Positions 46,377-55,192 of a stretch of DNA of 64,000 nucleotides are shown here, piece after piece (the stretch's first letter is position 1; each line of letters starts with the position of its first letter). Position numbers and translations under genes: made by a program. The stretch covers positions 86,299 to 150,298 of the forward strand of contig NZ_JAGYPL010000005.1 in the NCBI RefSeq assembly GCF_018343715.1, given 5' to 3'. This DNA comes from Bacillus sp. FJAT-49711. Lineage in GTDB: Bacteria; Bacillota; Bacilli; Bacillales; Bacillaceae_C. The notes under the pieces were generated by a model. The model worked only from the letters and a program-made list of their open reading frames with translations. It was not told where the DNA came from and made no database searches.

Positions 46377-48107
46377 TTATTTTTTATTCTCGCTTAGTTC
46401 ATCACTACCACGATAACGCTGGTACGGCAATGTGTTCCAAGATCGATATTTAATATCATCCTCACGTAGGATCTTTGGAATATCTGCCAAAATCTTTTTG
46501 GCTACTTCCAGTTCCCTTTCTGCTTCTTCCTTGTCTTGATACATAAATTCGTCAGAAGCTGAAACAGGAGCTCGTTTTACCTTTTCTTCTAAATCCTCAA
46601 TGACCATTTCTTGTTGGTGTCTAAGAGCTTCTCTAGTATCAGCGACCCATTCTGGCTGCAAATGACGATTCGTATCTCCTACACTACTATACTCATCAAA
46701 AATATCTCGATAAATTCTATCAGCATTTGAGCGGACATCAAGATTAGCCATTTCTAAATCGTGATTCGTCAAATCTTCGATGGTTAAAGGGATTGTTCGT
46801 TTCGGTCCACCGATCCTTGTTCTTTCTAAGTAGTATGGGAACATACTTTTAATGGTCTTTCCTACAGGTGAGATAGCGTTTCCATTTTCATCAAGACCTT
46901 TAGGCTGAACTCCTTGCATAGCGATTCGAGCCGATTCCGGCCGTACAATTTCTTTTGGCGGCATAATTCCATGACGGAGCATTTCGCGAATTCCTGTACC
47001 AGAAATGCTAATCCGATATCGCTCATCATGTGGACATGACTGGATAGTAGCTGGAGTATCACAGCGTGTACAATAAAAGACCTCGTAATACAAACGTACA
47101 TCGATCCCGAGCTCAGACGGCTTAAACTGATCAAATATTCGATGACTTGCATACTTATCATAATAATCGCCAATTCCGGCATGATCTCGACCTATAAGTG
47201 CATGAGTGCAACCGTAGTTTTTCATGATTAAAGCATGTAAAACGGTCTCCCTTGGCCCAGCAAAAATGTATGTTACCCGCAGTGGAGCAAGAATAGATCT
47301 ACCTTTTGGATAATACGTTTCTAGAACACTTTTATATGACAACATACGAAATTCGTGGCGTGTATACTCCCTTTTTGCCATTTCAACTAAAGGCTGAAGA
47401 AACAAACCGTCTACTTCTTCTAAAGCATTTTTATGAATGTATTCATGCCCTCTATGTAAAGGATTGGCTCCTGTAATAAAACCTGCTGTAGAACGAAACT
47501 TCTTCTCTTCATAAAATATACGCCATGTATCCTTAGGCTCTAGGCGAAGTTTCTCGAATGGCCCCCAATTTACTCGTCTTAATAACTTAATCGGTCCACC
47601 TAAGGCAGTATCTCCCATTCTTCTAAATATTGCATCAACTCCAGGGTGATTTCGATCTGTCGTCCCGAAAAGATGAGAAGCACGAAAATCTTTATCATAA
47701 TCGAATATATCCTCTATTTGAAGAATGGCGACAGGCTCATTATTTTCGTCGGCAAGCGTGACTTCATCCCCAATTGAAAGGGATAATATTACTTCCTTGT
47801 TTCGATTACCAATTGGAGCAAAGCTTAACGGAGCTGGCCAAATTAAGCCATTTTTCAATCGGCCTGTCGTCAGTACGGAATGATAGTCAGCTTTATTCAT
47901 AAACCCTTCATTAGGGGATAAAACACCTGTCGCTATCATTTCAAGTGTGATAACCGCTTCTAAATCTACCATAATTGTTGGAAGCTGCCTCGCCTTGCTC
48001 AATTCATCCTCCAACTCCTGACCAGTCACCACCTTGTTTACCAATTTACCGCCATGAGGCTGCTGTGGATAATTGGCAAACTTGCTTACCTCTGTAACAT
48101 GTAACAT
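46377..48107 (-). CDS. sat: Sulfate adenylyltransferase (ATP sulfurylase) with long C-terminal extension
   Basis: A 576-residue enzyme that makes adenosine 5'-phosphosulfate from ATP and sulfate, the first step of sulfate assimilation. The PUA-like N-terminal domain is followed by the catalytic domain with NPLHRGHEY (HxGH), IGRDHAGIGDYY and ISGTGIREML. The usual QTRNP motif reads ITGANP. CTRC and SCPHD suggest a metal site as in some Sat proteins. From about residue 400 there is a further 175-residue extension that is not an APS kinase domain and is rich in charged residues. Usual bacterial Sat is about 380-390 residues. No cysH, cysC or sulfite reductase is nearby. GGGAGG precedes the ATG. 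Confidence 0.88.
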   Translation of the reverse strand: MLHVTEVSKFANYPQQPHGGKLVNKVVTGQELEDELSKARQLPTIMVDLEAVITLEMIATGVLSPNEGFMNKADYHSVLTTGRLKNGLIWPAPLSFAPIGNRNKEVILSLSIGDEVTLADENNEPVAILQIEDIFDYDKDFRASHLFGTTDRNHPGVDAIFRRMGDTALGGPIKLLRRVNWGPFEKLRLEPKDTWRIFYEEKKFRSTAGFITGANPLHRGHEYIHKNALEEVDGLFLQPLVEMAKREYTRHEFRMLSYKSVLETYYPKGRSILAPLRVTYIFAGPRETVLHALIMKNYGCTHALIGRDHAGIGDYYDKYASHRIFDQFKPSELGIDVRLYYEVFYCTRCDTPATIQSCPHDERYRISISGTGIREMLRHGIMPPKEIVRPESARIAMQGVQPKGLDENGNAISPVGKTIKSMFPYYLERTRIGGPKRTIPLTIEDLTNHDLEMANLDVRSNADRIYRDIFDEYSSVGDTNRHLQPEWVADTREALRHQQEMVIEDLEEKVKRAPVSASDEFMYQDKEEAERELEVAKKILADIPKILREDDIKYRSWNTLPYQRYRGSDELSENKK

Positions 48108-48263
48108 TCCTCTTCCTCCCTTGTAAAAAAATATTTTTTTCGCAAGTGATGTCTGAAAAAATGTGTATTATATTTTGAATATTAACATAATAACTACTAA
48201 ACTGAAAGCCTTCCTAACACTCTGGCTTGCAAATGGTAACTTTTATCCATTTCCTAAGAGAAA

Positions 48264-48272
48264 CATATACTA
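48264..48272 (+). promoter_or_regulatory. Possible mother-cell sigma (K or E) -10 element
   Basis: CATATACTA fits the sigma-K -10 pattern CATANNNTA, 28 bases before the ATG of the first CgeB-like gene. No clear AC-type -35 was found at 16-17 bases, so the call is weak. Confidence 0.33.
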
Positions 48273-48300
48273 ACAAAAAAAGTAAAAAAGGAAGAACATA

Positions 48301-49296
48301 ATGAGAATCTTGTTCCTAGAAACCCACCCTATGTGGATTCATGGACTTCCGAATGGATTTAAGGATTTAGGTCACCATGTGAAACTTGCAAATCCACACG
48401 AGGTAGAAGAAATTTTAAGAACCTTAAATGAATTTCAGCCACATTTACTTTTTACAATAGGATGGACACCAATCAACAACACTCCCGAACTTCAGAAAAA
48501 AATTGGCGAAGTTACTGAGGCGTCGGGTCTTCCGCATATTTATTGGGCAACGGAGGATCCAGGACATACACAACGTTTTTCATTACCATATATCCAGAGG
48601 ACAAAGCCCGATTTCGTATTCACCATTTGTCCTGAAAGGATAGAGTTTTATGCAAATCATAATATTGATTCCGCCCATTTGGATTTTGGATACCATTCAA
48701 GTGTCCACCACCCTAAAATAAAAGATTCACATCATGAGAGTGAGGCCGCATTAGTTGCTAATGGGTATCCACTACTTTTTCAAGAAGACCCTACCCATCA
48801 ACGATTTACTTCGTTAAAAGTATTAGTCGAGCCTTTTTTAGAATTAGGAAAAACAACATACTTTTATGGTCGTCGTTGGAATGAAATGAAAAAAATATTC
48901 AAAGAAAATGTGCCACAAAGCTGGATTAAAGGTTATTTGCCCTACACTGAGGCAAATAAAGTTTACAGTTCCGCAAAAATTAATATAGGTGTTCAAAATA
49001 AACAAACACAGCTCACCCAGAGAACATATGAAATTTTAGCATCCGGGGGCTTTCTGCTTACAACGGATACACCAGCAGTGAGAAAACTCTTTACACCCGG
49101 AAAGGATTTAATCGTTTCTTCATCATTGGATGAAACGAGGCAGCAGCTTGACTATTATTTTTCCAATCCAGAGGAGCTAAATAAAATTAGGGAAAATGCT
49201 TTGAAAGCTGTAAAGAAGCATTCTTATCAAGCACGCGCAAAGTATATTCTTGATATTTTATATAACCGGAACATCCTACCGTGGTATATCGATTGA
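48301..49296 (+). CDS. CgeB-like glycosyltransferase-fold protein, paralogue 1
   Basis: A 331-residue protein starting MRILFLETHPMWIHGLPNGF, a Rossmann-type first strand and loop. The second half has the CgeB signature: ANKVYSSAKINIGVQN, QRTYEILASGGFLLT and DTPAVRKLF. This C-terminal GT4-like domain (Glyco_trans_1_2 region) binds a nucleotide sugar in related enzymes. CgeB acts in maturation of the outer spore layer in B. subtilis, probably by glycosylation. It is followed 17 bases later by a paralogue. AAAGGAAG precedes the ATG. Confidence 0.85.
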   Translation: MRILFLETHPMWIHGLPNGFKDLGHHVKLANPHEVEEILRTLNEFQPHLLFTIGWTPINNTPELQKKIGEVTEASGLPHIYWATEDPGHTQRFSLPYIQRTKPDFVFTICPERIEFYANHNIDSAHLDFGYHSSVHHPKIKDSHHESEAALVANGYPLLFQEDPTHQRFTSLKVLVEPFLELGKTTYFYGRRWNEMKKIFKENVPQSWIKGYLPYTEANKVYSSAKINIGVQNKQTQLTQRTYEILASGGFLLTTDTPAVRKLFTPGKDLIVSSSLDETRQQLDYYFSNPEELNKIRENALKAVKKHSYQARAKYILDILYNRNILPWYID

Positions 49297-49313
49297 AGGA
49301 GTTGTGAGGCGGT

Positions 49314-50285
49314 GTGAAAATATTATTTTTAGAGAGCAGCCCCATTTGGTTAAACGGACTCCCGCATGGGTTTCACGATCTCGGACATGAAGTAATGGCA
49401 TCTGGACCGCTGACAAAAGAAAATACTCCTAGAATCATAGAACAATTTTCTCCCGATTTTATTTTTACAGTTGGCTGGGGGCCTGAACAGTCCATCACTA
49501 AACAGAATTGGATTCGGGAAAGCACAAAAAAAGCAAAACTAATTTATTGGGCAGTAGAAGATCCACATTTCACCTCCGTTTACACACTTCCATTAATAAA
49601 GCGCATGCGGCCAGATTTTGTATTTACATTGGCGAAGGACTTAGTTCATTTTTATAAAAATAGAGGCATTCCATCAGAACATTTAGATTTTGGCTTCCAT
49701 CCGGCCATTCATCGAAAGGTCGAACCTATTGCGGATTTTAAAAGTGATATTTCAATTGTAGCAAACGGATATCCTTTAGTCCTTCAAGAGTCACCAAATC
49801 ATTTCAGAAATGAATCATTGCGAATACTATTAAAACCACTTTTGAAAAATAACGTAAAAGTAAATATTTGGGGCAGACATTGGGATCAAATGAAGCCAAT
49901 CTTAGGATATTCTATACCTAAGCGTTCTATAAAAGGGCATATAGGATATTTAGATGCAAATAAAGTATATAGTTCCTCTAATATTATTCTTGGACCGCAA
50001 AACTATAAAACACAAGTAACTCAAAGGACATATGAAATCCTAGCATCAGGCGGTTTTCTTATTACGTCTGATACTCCGGCGATCAGGGAATTATTTAAAC
50101 CTGGTGAGGAGATTATTGTATCTTCATCCCCTGAAGAAACATTAGAATTAACTAAGTACTTTCTTAAAAATCAAACAGAGCGAGAAAAAATTCGCAAGCA
50201 AGGACAATTGGCTGTACAGCCTCACTCTTACAAAAACCGGGCTTCCTACATCATTGAATGTTTAAAAAAAGCAAAAATGATATAA
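49314..50285 (+). CDS. CgeB-like glycosyltransferase-fold protein, paralogue 2
   Basis: A 323-residue paralogue of the gene before it with the same layout: MKILFLESSPIWLNGLPHGF at the start, WGRHWDQMK in the middle, ANKVYSSSNIILGPQN and QRTYEILASGGFLITSD near the end. The two arose by tandem duplication and then diverged. GTG 49314 has a GAGGCGG-like site close to it and AAGGAG further up. Both likely modify the same surface with different sugars or steps (inference). Confidence 0.85.
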   Translation: MKILFLESSPIWLNGLPHGFHDLGHEVMASGPLTKENTPRIIEQFSPDFIFTVGWGPEQSITKQNWIRESTKKAKLIYWAVEDPHFTSVYTLPLIKRMRPDFVFTLAKDLVHFYKNRGIPSEHLDFGFHPAIHRKVEPIADFKSDISIVANGYPLVLQESPNHFRNESLRILLKPLLKNNVKVNIWGRHWDQMKPILGYSIPKRSIKGHIGYLDANKVYSSSNIILGPQNYKTQVTQRTYEILASGGFLITSDTPAIRELFKPGEEIIVSSSPEETLELTKYFLKNQTEREKIRKQGQLAVQPHSYKNRASYIIECLKKAKMI

Positions 50286-50287
50286 AA

Positions 50288-50316
50288 AATGGCCATTTAT
50301 TTTTTTGTTGGCCATT
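50288..50316. terminator. Bidirectional terminator between CgeB-like and GT2 genes
   Basis: AATGGCCA (50288-50295) pairs with TGGCCATT (50309-50316) over a T-rich loop. It overlaps the last codons of the GT2-TPR gene. Confidence 0.6.
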
Positions 50317-51400
50317 CCGCCAATTTTCCCTCTAATAATCTTTTATTTCCAATCATTCTTTCATCGTTCGGTCGATAAGAAAGGGCTATTTGATTATGTT
50401 CATATGACTTCTGATAATCGCCTAGCTTATAGTAGCAAGAACAAAGCTGCAAGTGCGGAAGCCACGTCCAACAAGCTACATTATAGATGCCTAAACAATC
50501 TTTATCCCATTCCAATTCAGTTGCAAGATTATACCAAAAAGTGGCCTCTTGTATCTTTTCTTCACTAAGAAACTTATAACCAATTCTGCAACAAAAATCT
50601 GCCCGAGGTTTTGCATATTTAAAAGATTTAAATGCAGTTTCAAGTTCTTTTTCATGTTCACCTAACCTAAAATAACAATCTGCCAATCTACCACAGGCTA
50701 TAATTTTATCTTCATTCAATCCTTCAGGTTCAGCAAGAAAACGTTCATATATGTTTATCGCTTCCTCATAGCTTTTATGGCGGCGCAGCTCATTGGCATA
50801 GTATAAAAGATCTCGAACGGAAAAATCTTTGCCTTCTTTCAACCGCTTTTCATATATTAATAAATTCCGGCTTGCCCGCCCTGGTTTACTTAAATGGGTT
50901 ATGGCAATATCGCTATGATATACCGGCCCGGAAATTTCAAGATATTCATGGACCGGCGATTTCCATTGAAAATATTTATTCGTTTTAACAAGTCGGTTTC
51001 TTCGTACCATTTGATAAGTTTCTCCGCCAGTTCCACGACCGACAATATAATCCATTGTCACCGTATTAAAGAAAGGATTTAAGGTTTCCTTTAATTCCTT
51101 AAAAAGCTGTCTGTCTTTTTCATAAAGAATATCATCAGCATCTAGCCACATTGTATATTCTTGAGAAGCAAACTGAAATGAATAATTTCTCGCTGCTGCA
51201 AAATCGTCTATCCAATCAAAATCAAAAATCTTGTCAGTAAATTGCATGGCTACTTCTTTTGTTTTATCTGTTGAACCAGTATCTACTATAATAATTTCCT
51301 CTACAAGATCCTTTATCGTTTCTAGGCATCTCCCTAGCGTATTTTCTTCATTCTTCACGATCATGCATAAACTGATAGAAACCAAGTTGATCAACTCCAT
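50297..51400 (-). CDS. GT2 glycosyltransferase with C-terminal TPR region
   Basis: A 367-residue protein. The GT-A domain has ISLCMIVKNEENTLGRCLE, IIIVDTGSTDKT and WLDADD (the DxD metal and sugar-nucleotide site), then VHEYLEISG. From about residue 210 a helical TPR-like region follows (YEEAINIYERFL, LGDYQKSYEHNQIALSYRPN). This GT2-TPR pattern occurs in S-glycosyltransferases such as SunS and in other peptide/protein glycosyltransferases. Next to it is the Cys- and Thr-rich repeat protein, a possible acceptor (inference). A terminator separates the two genes. Confidence 0.88.
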   Translation of the reverse strand: MELINLVSISLCMIVKNEENTLGRCLETIKDLVEEIIIVDTGSTDKTKEVAMQFTDKIFDFDWIDDFAAARNYSFQFASQEYTMWLDADDILYEKDRQLFKELKETLNPFFNTVTMDYIVGRGTGGETYQMVRRNRLVKTNKYFQWKSPVHEYLEISGPVYHSDIAITHLSKPGRASRNLLIYEKRLKEGKDFSVRDLLYYANELRRHKSYEEAINIYERFLAEPEGLNEDKIIACGRLADCYFRLGEHEKELETAFKSFKYAKPRADFCCRIGYKFLSEEKIQEATFWYNLATELEWDKDCLGIYNVACWTWLPHLQLCSCYYKLGDYQKSYEHNQIALSYRPNDERMIGNKRLLEGKLAEWPTKK

Positions 51401-51410
51401 ATTAAAAGAA

Positions 51411-51439
51411 AAAACTTCTATATAAATAATAGAAGTTTT
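51411..51439 (-). terminator. Terminator between repeat-protein and GT2 genes
   Basis: AAAACTTCTAT (51411-51421) pairs with ATAGAAGTTTT (51429-51439). Confidence 0.8.
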
Positions 51440-51444
51440 CTTCC

Positions 51445-53058
51445 TTAGTAAATTTTCTTGATTGCGATAAAAGCGATACTTTCATCAATCGGTGACAGGA
51501 TAATGGCATTGCCAGTGATGTTTTGCAGCTGCAATATACTTGGGGCTTTCTCTATACTTATAATCGTTTCAGCCGAATCAATATAGTAGTTTTCATCTGC
51601 CCCTTTATAATAAGTTGCTGGTGAGTTAATTCGGTCATCCATATTAATTGAAAAATGAGAAACTTCATCTGATAGTACATAATAGATGATTCGATAGTCT
51701 CCAGGTTCATACAAAGTTAGCTTACCGGCATAATCATAATAATAATCGTTTTGATTTTCTTCTTTAATCCAAACCTTATCAAAATGGACCGAGTCCAAAT
51801 CATCTACTAGCTGGCCAATATCCCCAGTTGATACTAAAACCGCATCTGCACTCGCGAGATGCCCGATGATTTGAGGATAGTTTTTACTAACTAAATGATT
51901 TAGCTTTATGTGCTGCAAATCCGTATGGTTATTAAAAGCGTCTTCTTCCACTTCATCTACTGTATCTATTTCATAAGTTGGATTACTGTCTCGTGTTGGT
52001 TCACAATCGTGGGTTGGATCGCAATCTCTTGTTGGTTCGTGATCGCGAGTTGGTTCGTGATCGCGAGTTGGCTCGCAATCTCTCGTTGGTTCACAATCAC
52101 GGGTCGGCTCACAGTCTCTTGTGGGTTCACAATCACGGGTCGGCTCGCAGTCTCTTGTGGGTTCACAATCACGGGTCGGCTCACAGTCTCTTTTGGGTTC
52201 ACAATCACGGGTCGGCTCACAGTCTCTTGTGGGTTCACAATCATGAGTTGGATCGCAATCTCTTGTGGGTTCGTGATCGCGGGTCGGCTCGCATTCTTCA
52301 GTTGGTTCACAATCGCGAGTTGGCTCACAGTCTCTTGTGGGTTCGTGATCGCGGGTTGGCTCGCATTCTTCAGTTGGTTCACAATCACGGGTCGGCTCAC
52401 AATCTCTTGTGGGTTCGTGATCACTTGTTGGCTCAATCTCACCTAATGGACTGCAGTAGCAAATTGTTTTACAATTACATTTTCGTTTCTTTTCTCCATT
52501 TTGCGGTTCTTCATGATTATCAATTTCACATTGGATCCAATGTTCTGGTTTTAATGTATTAGATACAATCATATATTCATGAGTCTCGATATTCATATTA
52601 GGAACTTTTTCTAATTGAACATTATTTAGAGTAATGTCAAAATTAGTTACCAAAACTGAACATTTCGAAATACTGTTATTATTGTTAATAATAAAGATAT
52701 TACAGCAGATAAGCATTTTTATCGGTGTTTTTTTACAAGGATGTTTGAGTAGTACGATGTTAAAATCGCTAAGCTCACACCTTAACTTCGAATTTGGAGG
52801 TACAATAATCGAAGTATTTTTTACCTGATGGATTTTAAGTTTTTTAGATTTATAACATCCTTCATTATTCTTTATAAATATTTCAATGCTCCCACATATT
52901 GCCATTGTAATATTGGGATGCAGCTTGCTATGACCTACGTCTACTTGCTCCAATCTACAATTTAAATCACCTTGGATTTCGAAAATATAATCATTCGAGT
53001 AGTTTTTTGTTCCTGCTCTCCCAATTTCATCGTTGGTTCTTTTTAAAACTTTATTCAT
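51445..53058 (-). CDS. Cys-rich protein with 26 EPTRDC-type hexapeptides; candidate spore-surface glycoprotein
   Basis: A 537-residue protein without signal peptide. The N-terminal 205 residues are a Cys-rich beta-type region (ICGSIEIFIKN, LICCNIFIIN) ending in a Cys cluster KRKCNCKTICYC. Then 26 hexapeptides follow (EPTRDC with variants EPTEEC, DPTHDC, EPTRDH), each with Pro and nearly all with Thr, most ending in Cys. A C-terminal domain of about 160 residues ends NITGNAIILSPIDESIAFIA, reminiscent of surface-filament or exosporium tail domains. The absent signal peptide fits a spore coat or exosporium protein made in the mother cell. GGAGGTG lies 11 bases before the ATG. I do not recognise the family; the spore role is inferred from the glycosyltransferase neighbours. 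Confidence 0.72.
   Translation of the reverse strand: MNKVLKRTNDEIGRAGTKNYSNDYIFEIQGDLNCRLEQVDVGHSKLHPNITMAICGSIEIFIKNNEGCYKSKKLKIHQVKNTSIIVPPNSKLRCELSDFNIVLLKHPCKKTPIKMLICCNIFIINNNNSISKCSVLVTNFDITLNNVQLEKVPNMNIETHEYMIVSNTLKPEHWIQCEIDNHEEPQNGEKKRKCNCKTICYCSPLGEIEPTSDHEPTRDCEPTRDCEPTEECEPTRDHEPTRDCEPTRDCEPTEECEPTRDHEPTRDCDPTHDCEPTRDCEPTRDCEPKRDCEPTRDCEPTRDCEPTRDCEPTRDCEPTRDCEPTRDCEPTRDHEPTRDHEPTRDCDPTHDCEPTRDSNPTYEIDTVDEVEEDAFNNHTDLQHIKLNHLVSKNYPQIIGHLASADAVLVSTGDIGQLVDDLDSVHFDKVWIKEENQNDYYYDYAGKLTLYEPGDYRIIYYVLSDEVSHFSINMDDRINSPATYYKGADENYYIDSAETIISIEKAPSILQLQNITGNAIILSPIDESIAFIAIKKIY
51967..52434 (-). repeat. 26 tandem 18-bp coding repeats (EPTRDC)
   Basis: The 468 bases consist of 26 copies of an 18-bp unit read as GAxCCxACxxGxGAxTGy-like codons. 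Several blocks repeat as longer units (EPTEEC-EPTRDH-EPTRDC). Copy number likely varies between strains through slippage. Confidence 0.93.
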
Positions 53059-53200
53059 CTTTTATTTGTCACCTCCATAAAGAAAAAACAGGCTCTTGCT
53101 CATATCTTACGAAGGCGTTTGCCATTTTGTATAGGCCGCATATCCAAAAATGACAAATATAATTCATCAACTCATCGAAAAAGAATTTATATGAAATGGG

Positions 53201-53710
53201 TTAATTAAATGTTCGAGCCCATATGAGATGATGCTCTCCCTTTCCCCAATAATCATGAAGAATGATTGAGGGCTCTCCTAATACATGTTTCCAATATTGT
53301 TGGGAACTTGAAAAGCCTGCATCTAAATAATATTGTTCTTGGCCTAAACGAACTAATTCCTTTTTAATTTGCTGGAACATAAATTTACCTATTCCTTTCC
53401 GTTGAAAACTTGGAAGTATATACACGCAACCAACTTCATATCTATTTTCAACTATACCAACGTGATCGGTTATGAATTCATTTGGTTTTGTAAGTGCGAT
53501 TGTACCAACAATTTGATTATGAATTTCTGTCACGAAAAATAACGTTTTACCATTAAGCAAATTATCTTGTACTATACGATTTAGTCGCTCAACTTCAGTT
53601 TCAATAAGTTCAGAGCTCTTCTTTTCTCTTGTGACCAAGTCCTTTAAACAACTTTGAAATAAATCATCCAGCTCTACAATGTCTCTCTCTTTTATTTTTC
53701 TAAATTGCAT
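53201..53710 (-). CDS. GNAT-family N-acetyltransferase
   Basis: A 169-residue acetyltransferase. The acetyl-CoA site is VYILPSFQRKGIGKFMFQQI (motif A, QRKGIG), preceded by the strand TIALTKP. ATG 53710 is preferred because GGAGG lies 8 bases before it; an upstream in-frame ATG at 53725 overlaps that site. The substrate is unknown. It is divergent from the Bcr/CflA exporter. Confidence 0.86.
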   Translation of the reverse strand: MQFRKIKERDIVELDDLFQSCLKDLVTREKKSSELIETEVERLNRIVQDNLLNGKTLFFVTEIHNQIVGTIALTKPNEFITDHVGIVENRYEVGCVYILPSFQRKGIGKFMFQQIKKELVRLGQEQYYLDAGFSSSQQYWKHVLGEPSIILHDYWGKGEHHLIWARTFN

Positions 53711-53858
53711 ATCATTTTCCTCCATAATAAACTACTCTTGAAGTATTCTTTCATGTTAAATCACTTCATACTATTGTATAATTAAAAACATTGATGAAAT
53801 AAGGAACTGTCAGATGTTTTTATAGACAAACACTCATGTTAAGGTACGGTGTATATAT

Positions 53859-55082
53859 TTGAATATAAAAAAGAATAAACGATTTGGCTTAGTTGTGCTG
53901 CTCGGCACATTGGCAGCCATGGGCCCACTTACAATCGATATGTATTTACCTTCATTTCCAACAATCGCAGCTTTTTATGAAACAAATGCCTCACTTGTTC
54001 AGTTTAGTTTAACAGCTTGCTTACTTGGGCTAGGAACCGGGCAAATCATTATTGGACCGATGAGCGATATTCGAGGTAGACGAAAACCATTGATCACTTT
54101 TCTATCATTATATTTTATCGCTTCCGTCGCCTGTGCCTTCGCTCCCAATATTTATGTATTTTTAGCAGCACGGTTTACACAAGGATTTGCTGCTGCATCA
54201 GGAATCGTAATTTCACGGGCAATTGTCCGCGATCTTTATAGTGGAAGAGAGCTTACGAAATTCTTTTCATTGCTGATGCTGATAAATAATCTGGCTCCCA
54301 TATTAGCTCCTATTGCCGGCGGACTCATTCTTAAATTCACAGAGTGGAAAGGTGTTTTCATTGTTTTAGGTGTAATTGGTGTTCTCCTAGTAAGTTTAGT
54401 GTCTATGAAACTAGAAGAAACATTGCCAGCAAAAAACCGGGTGCCCAGCAATATTGGACAAACGTTTAAAAATTTCCGATCCCTTATTTTAGATCGACAA
54501 TTCGCAGGCTATGCTTTGGCTCAAGGATTTACTGTTGCAGGAATCTTTGCCTACGTATCAGGCACACCATTTGTTTATCAAAATATTTATGGAGTTTCTC
54601 CACAATTATTTAGTATTTTGTTTGGTATGAACGGTTTAGGAATTATGATAGGAACGCAGGTAGTTGGTAGATTATCAGATTACATTTCAGAAAAGAAATT
54701 TTTAAAAGCAGGCTTATTTATGTCAAGTGCTGCCAGCATCTCTTTATTAATCGTTTTATTACTAAAAGGTCCGCTAGTTGCTGTAGTGATATCGCTTTTC
54801 TTCTTTGTTTCATCCATTGGCATTATTTCTACTTCATCTTTTTCACTTGCAATGGATTCTCAAGGCCATGTAGCTGGCAGCGCAGCAGCATTATTAGGTT
54901 TACTACCTTATATTTTGGGCTCCATATCCGCGCCTCTTGTTGGAATTGCAGGCGAAAATACGGCATTGCCAATGGGAATCATTATTTTTATCGCTAGTTC
55001 ACTGGCTCTTCTTTCTTATTTTGGATTAGCTAGAAGAAAATCAAAAGTTCATAAAAATGTTGGCCAAGTAAACCCGCTCTAG
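53859..55082 (+). CDS. Bcr/CflA-family multidrug MFS transporter
   Basis: A 407-residue protein with about twelve helices. LGTLAAMGPLTIDMYLPSFP is the characteristic first helix of Bcr/CflA exporters. GPMSDIRGRRKPL is the MFS loop motif and AASGIVISRAIVRDLYSG the helix 4-5 motif. It exports drugs by proton antiport. The TTG start has only a weak AAGG upstream. A terminator overlaps its stop codon. Confidence 0.92.
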   Translation: MNIKKNKRFGLVVLLGTLAAMGPLTIDMYLPSFPTIAAFYETNASLVQFSLTACLLGLGTGQIIIGPMSDIRGRRKPLITFLSLYFIASVACAFAPNIYVFLAARFTQGFAAASGIVISRAIVRDLYSGRELTKFFSLLMLINNLAPILAPIAGGLILKFTEWKGVFIVLGVIGVLLVSLVSMKLEETLPAKNRVPSNIGQTFKNFRSLILDRQFAGYALAQGFTVAGIFAYVSGTPFVYQNIYGVSPQLFSILFGMNGLGIMIGTQVVGRLSDYISEKKFLKAGLFMSSAASISLLIVLLLKGPLVAVVISLFFFVSSIGIISTSSFSLAMDSQGHVAGSAAALLGLLPYILGSISAPLVGIAGENTALPMGIIIFIASSLALLSYFGLARRKSKVHKNVGQVNPL

Positions 55083-55093
55083 ATGAGCGGGTT
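55071..55093 (+). terminator. Terminator overlapping the exporter stop
   Basis: AACCCGCTC (55071-55079) pairs with GAGCGGGTT (55085-55093) and ends in a T-run. Confidence 0.9.
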
Positions 55094-55192
55094 TTTTATA
55101 TTTGGATAACGGTTCAGGGACAATCACCTAAATGATGGAATGGAGTATATTAACTTAAAAAACTTTATTTAGATTCAAGGAGAGAAGATAAA

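Noticed and set aside
51967-52434. Regularly spaced 18-bp repeats considered as a CRISPR array
   Set aside because: Units are contiguous without spacers, stay in one reading frame and encode EPTRDC; no cas genes are nearby.
51910-52562. Three long overlapping ORFs (158-194 codons) in other frames over the hexapeptide array
   Set aside because: An 18-bp repeat without stops in other frames produces them automatically. They have no ribosome sites and low-complexity products; the minus-strand 537-residue frame has clear non-repeat domains at both ends.
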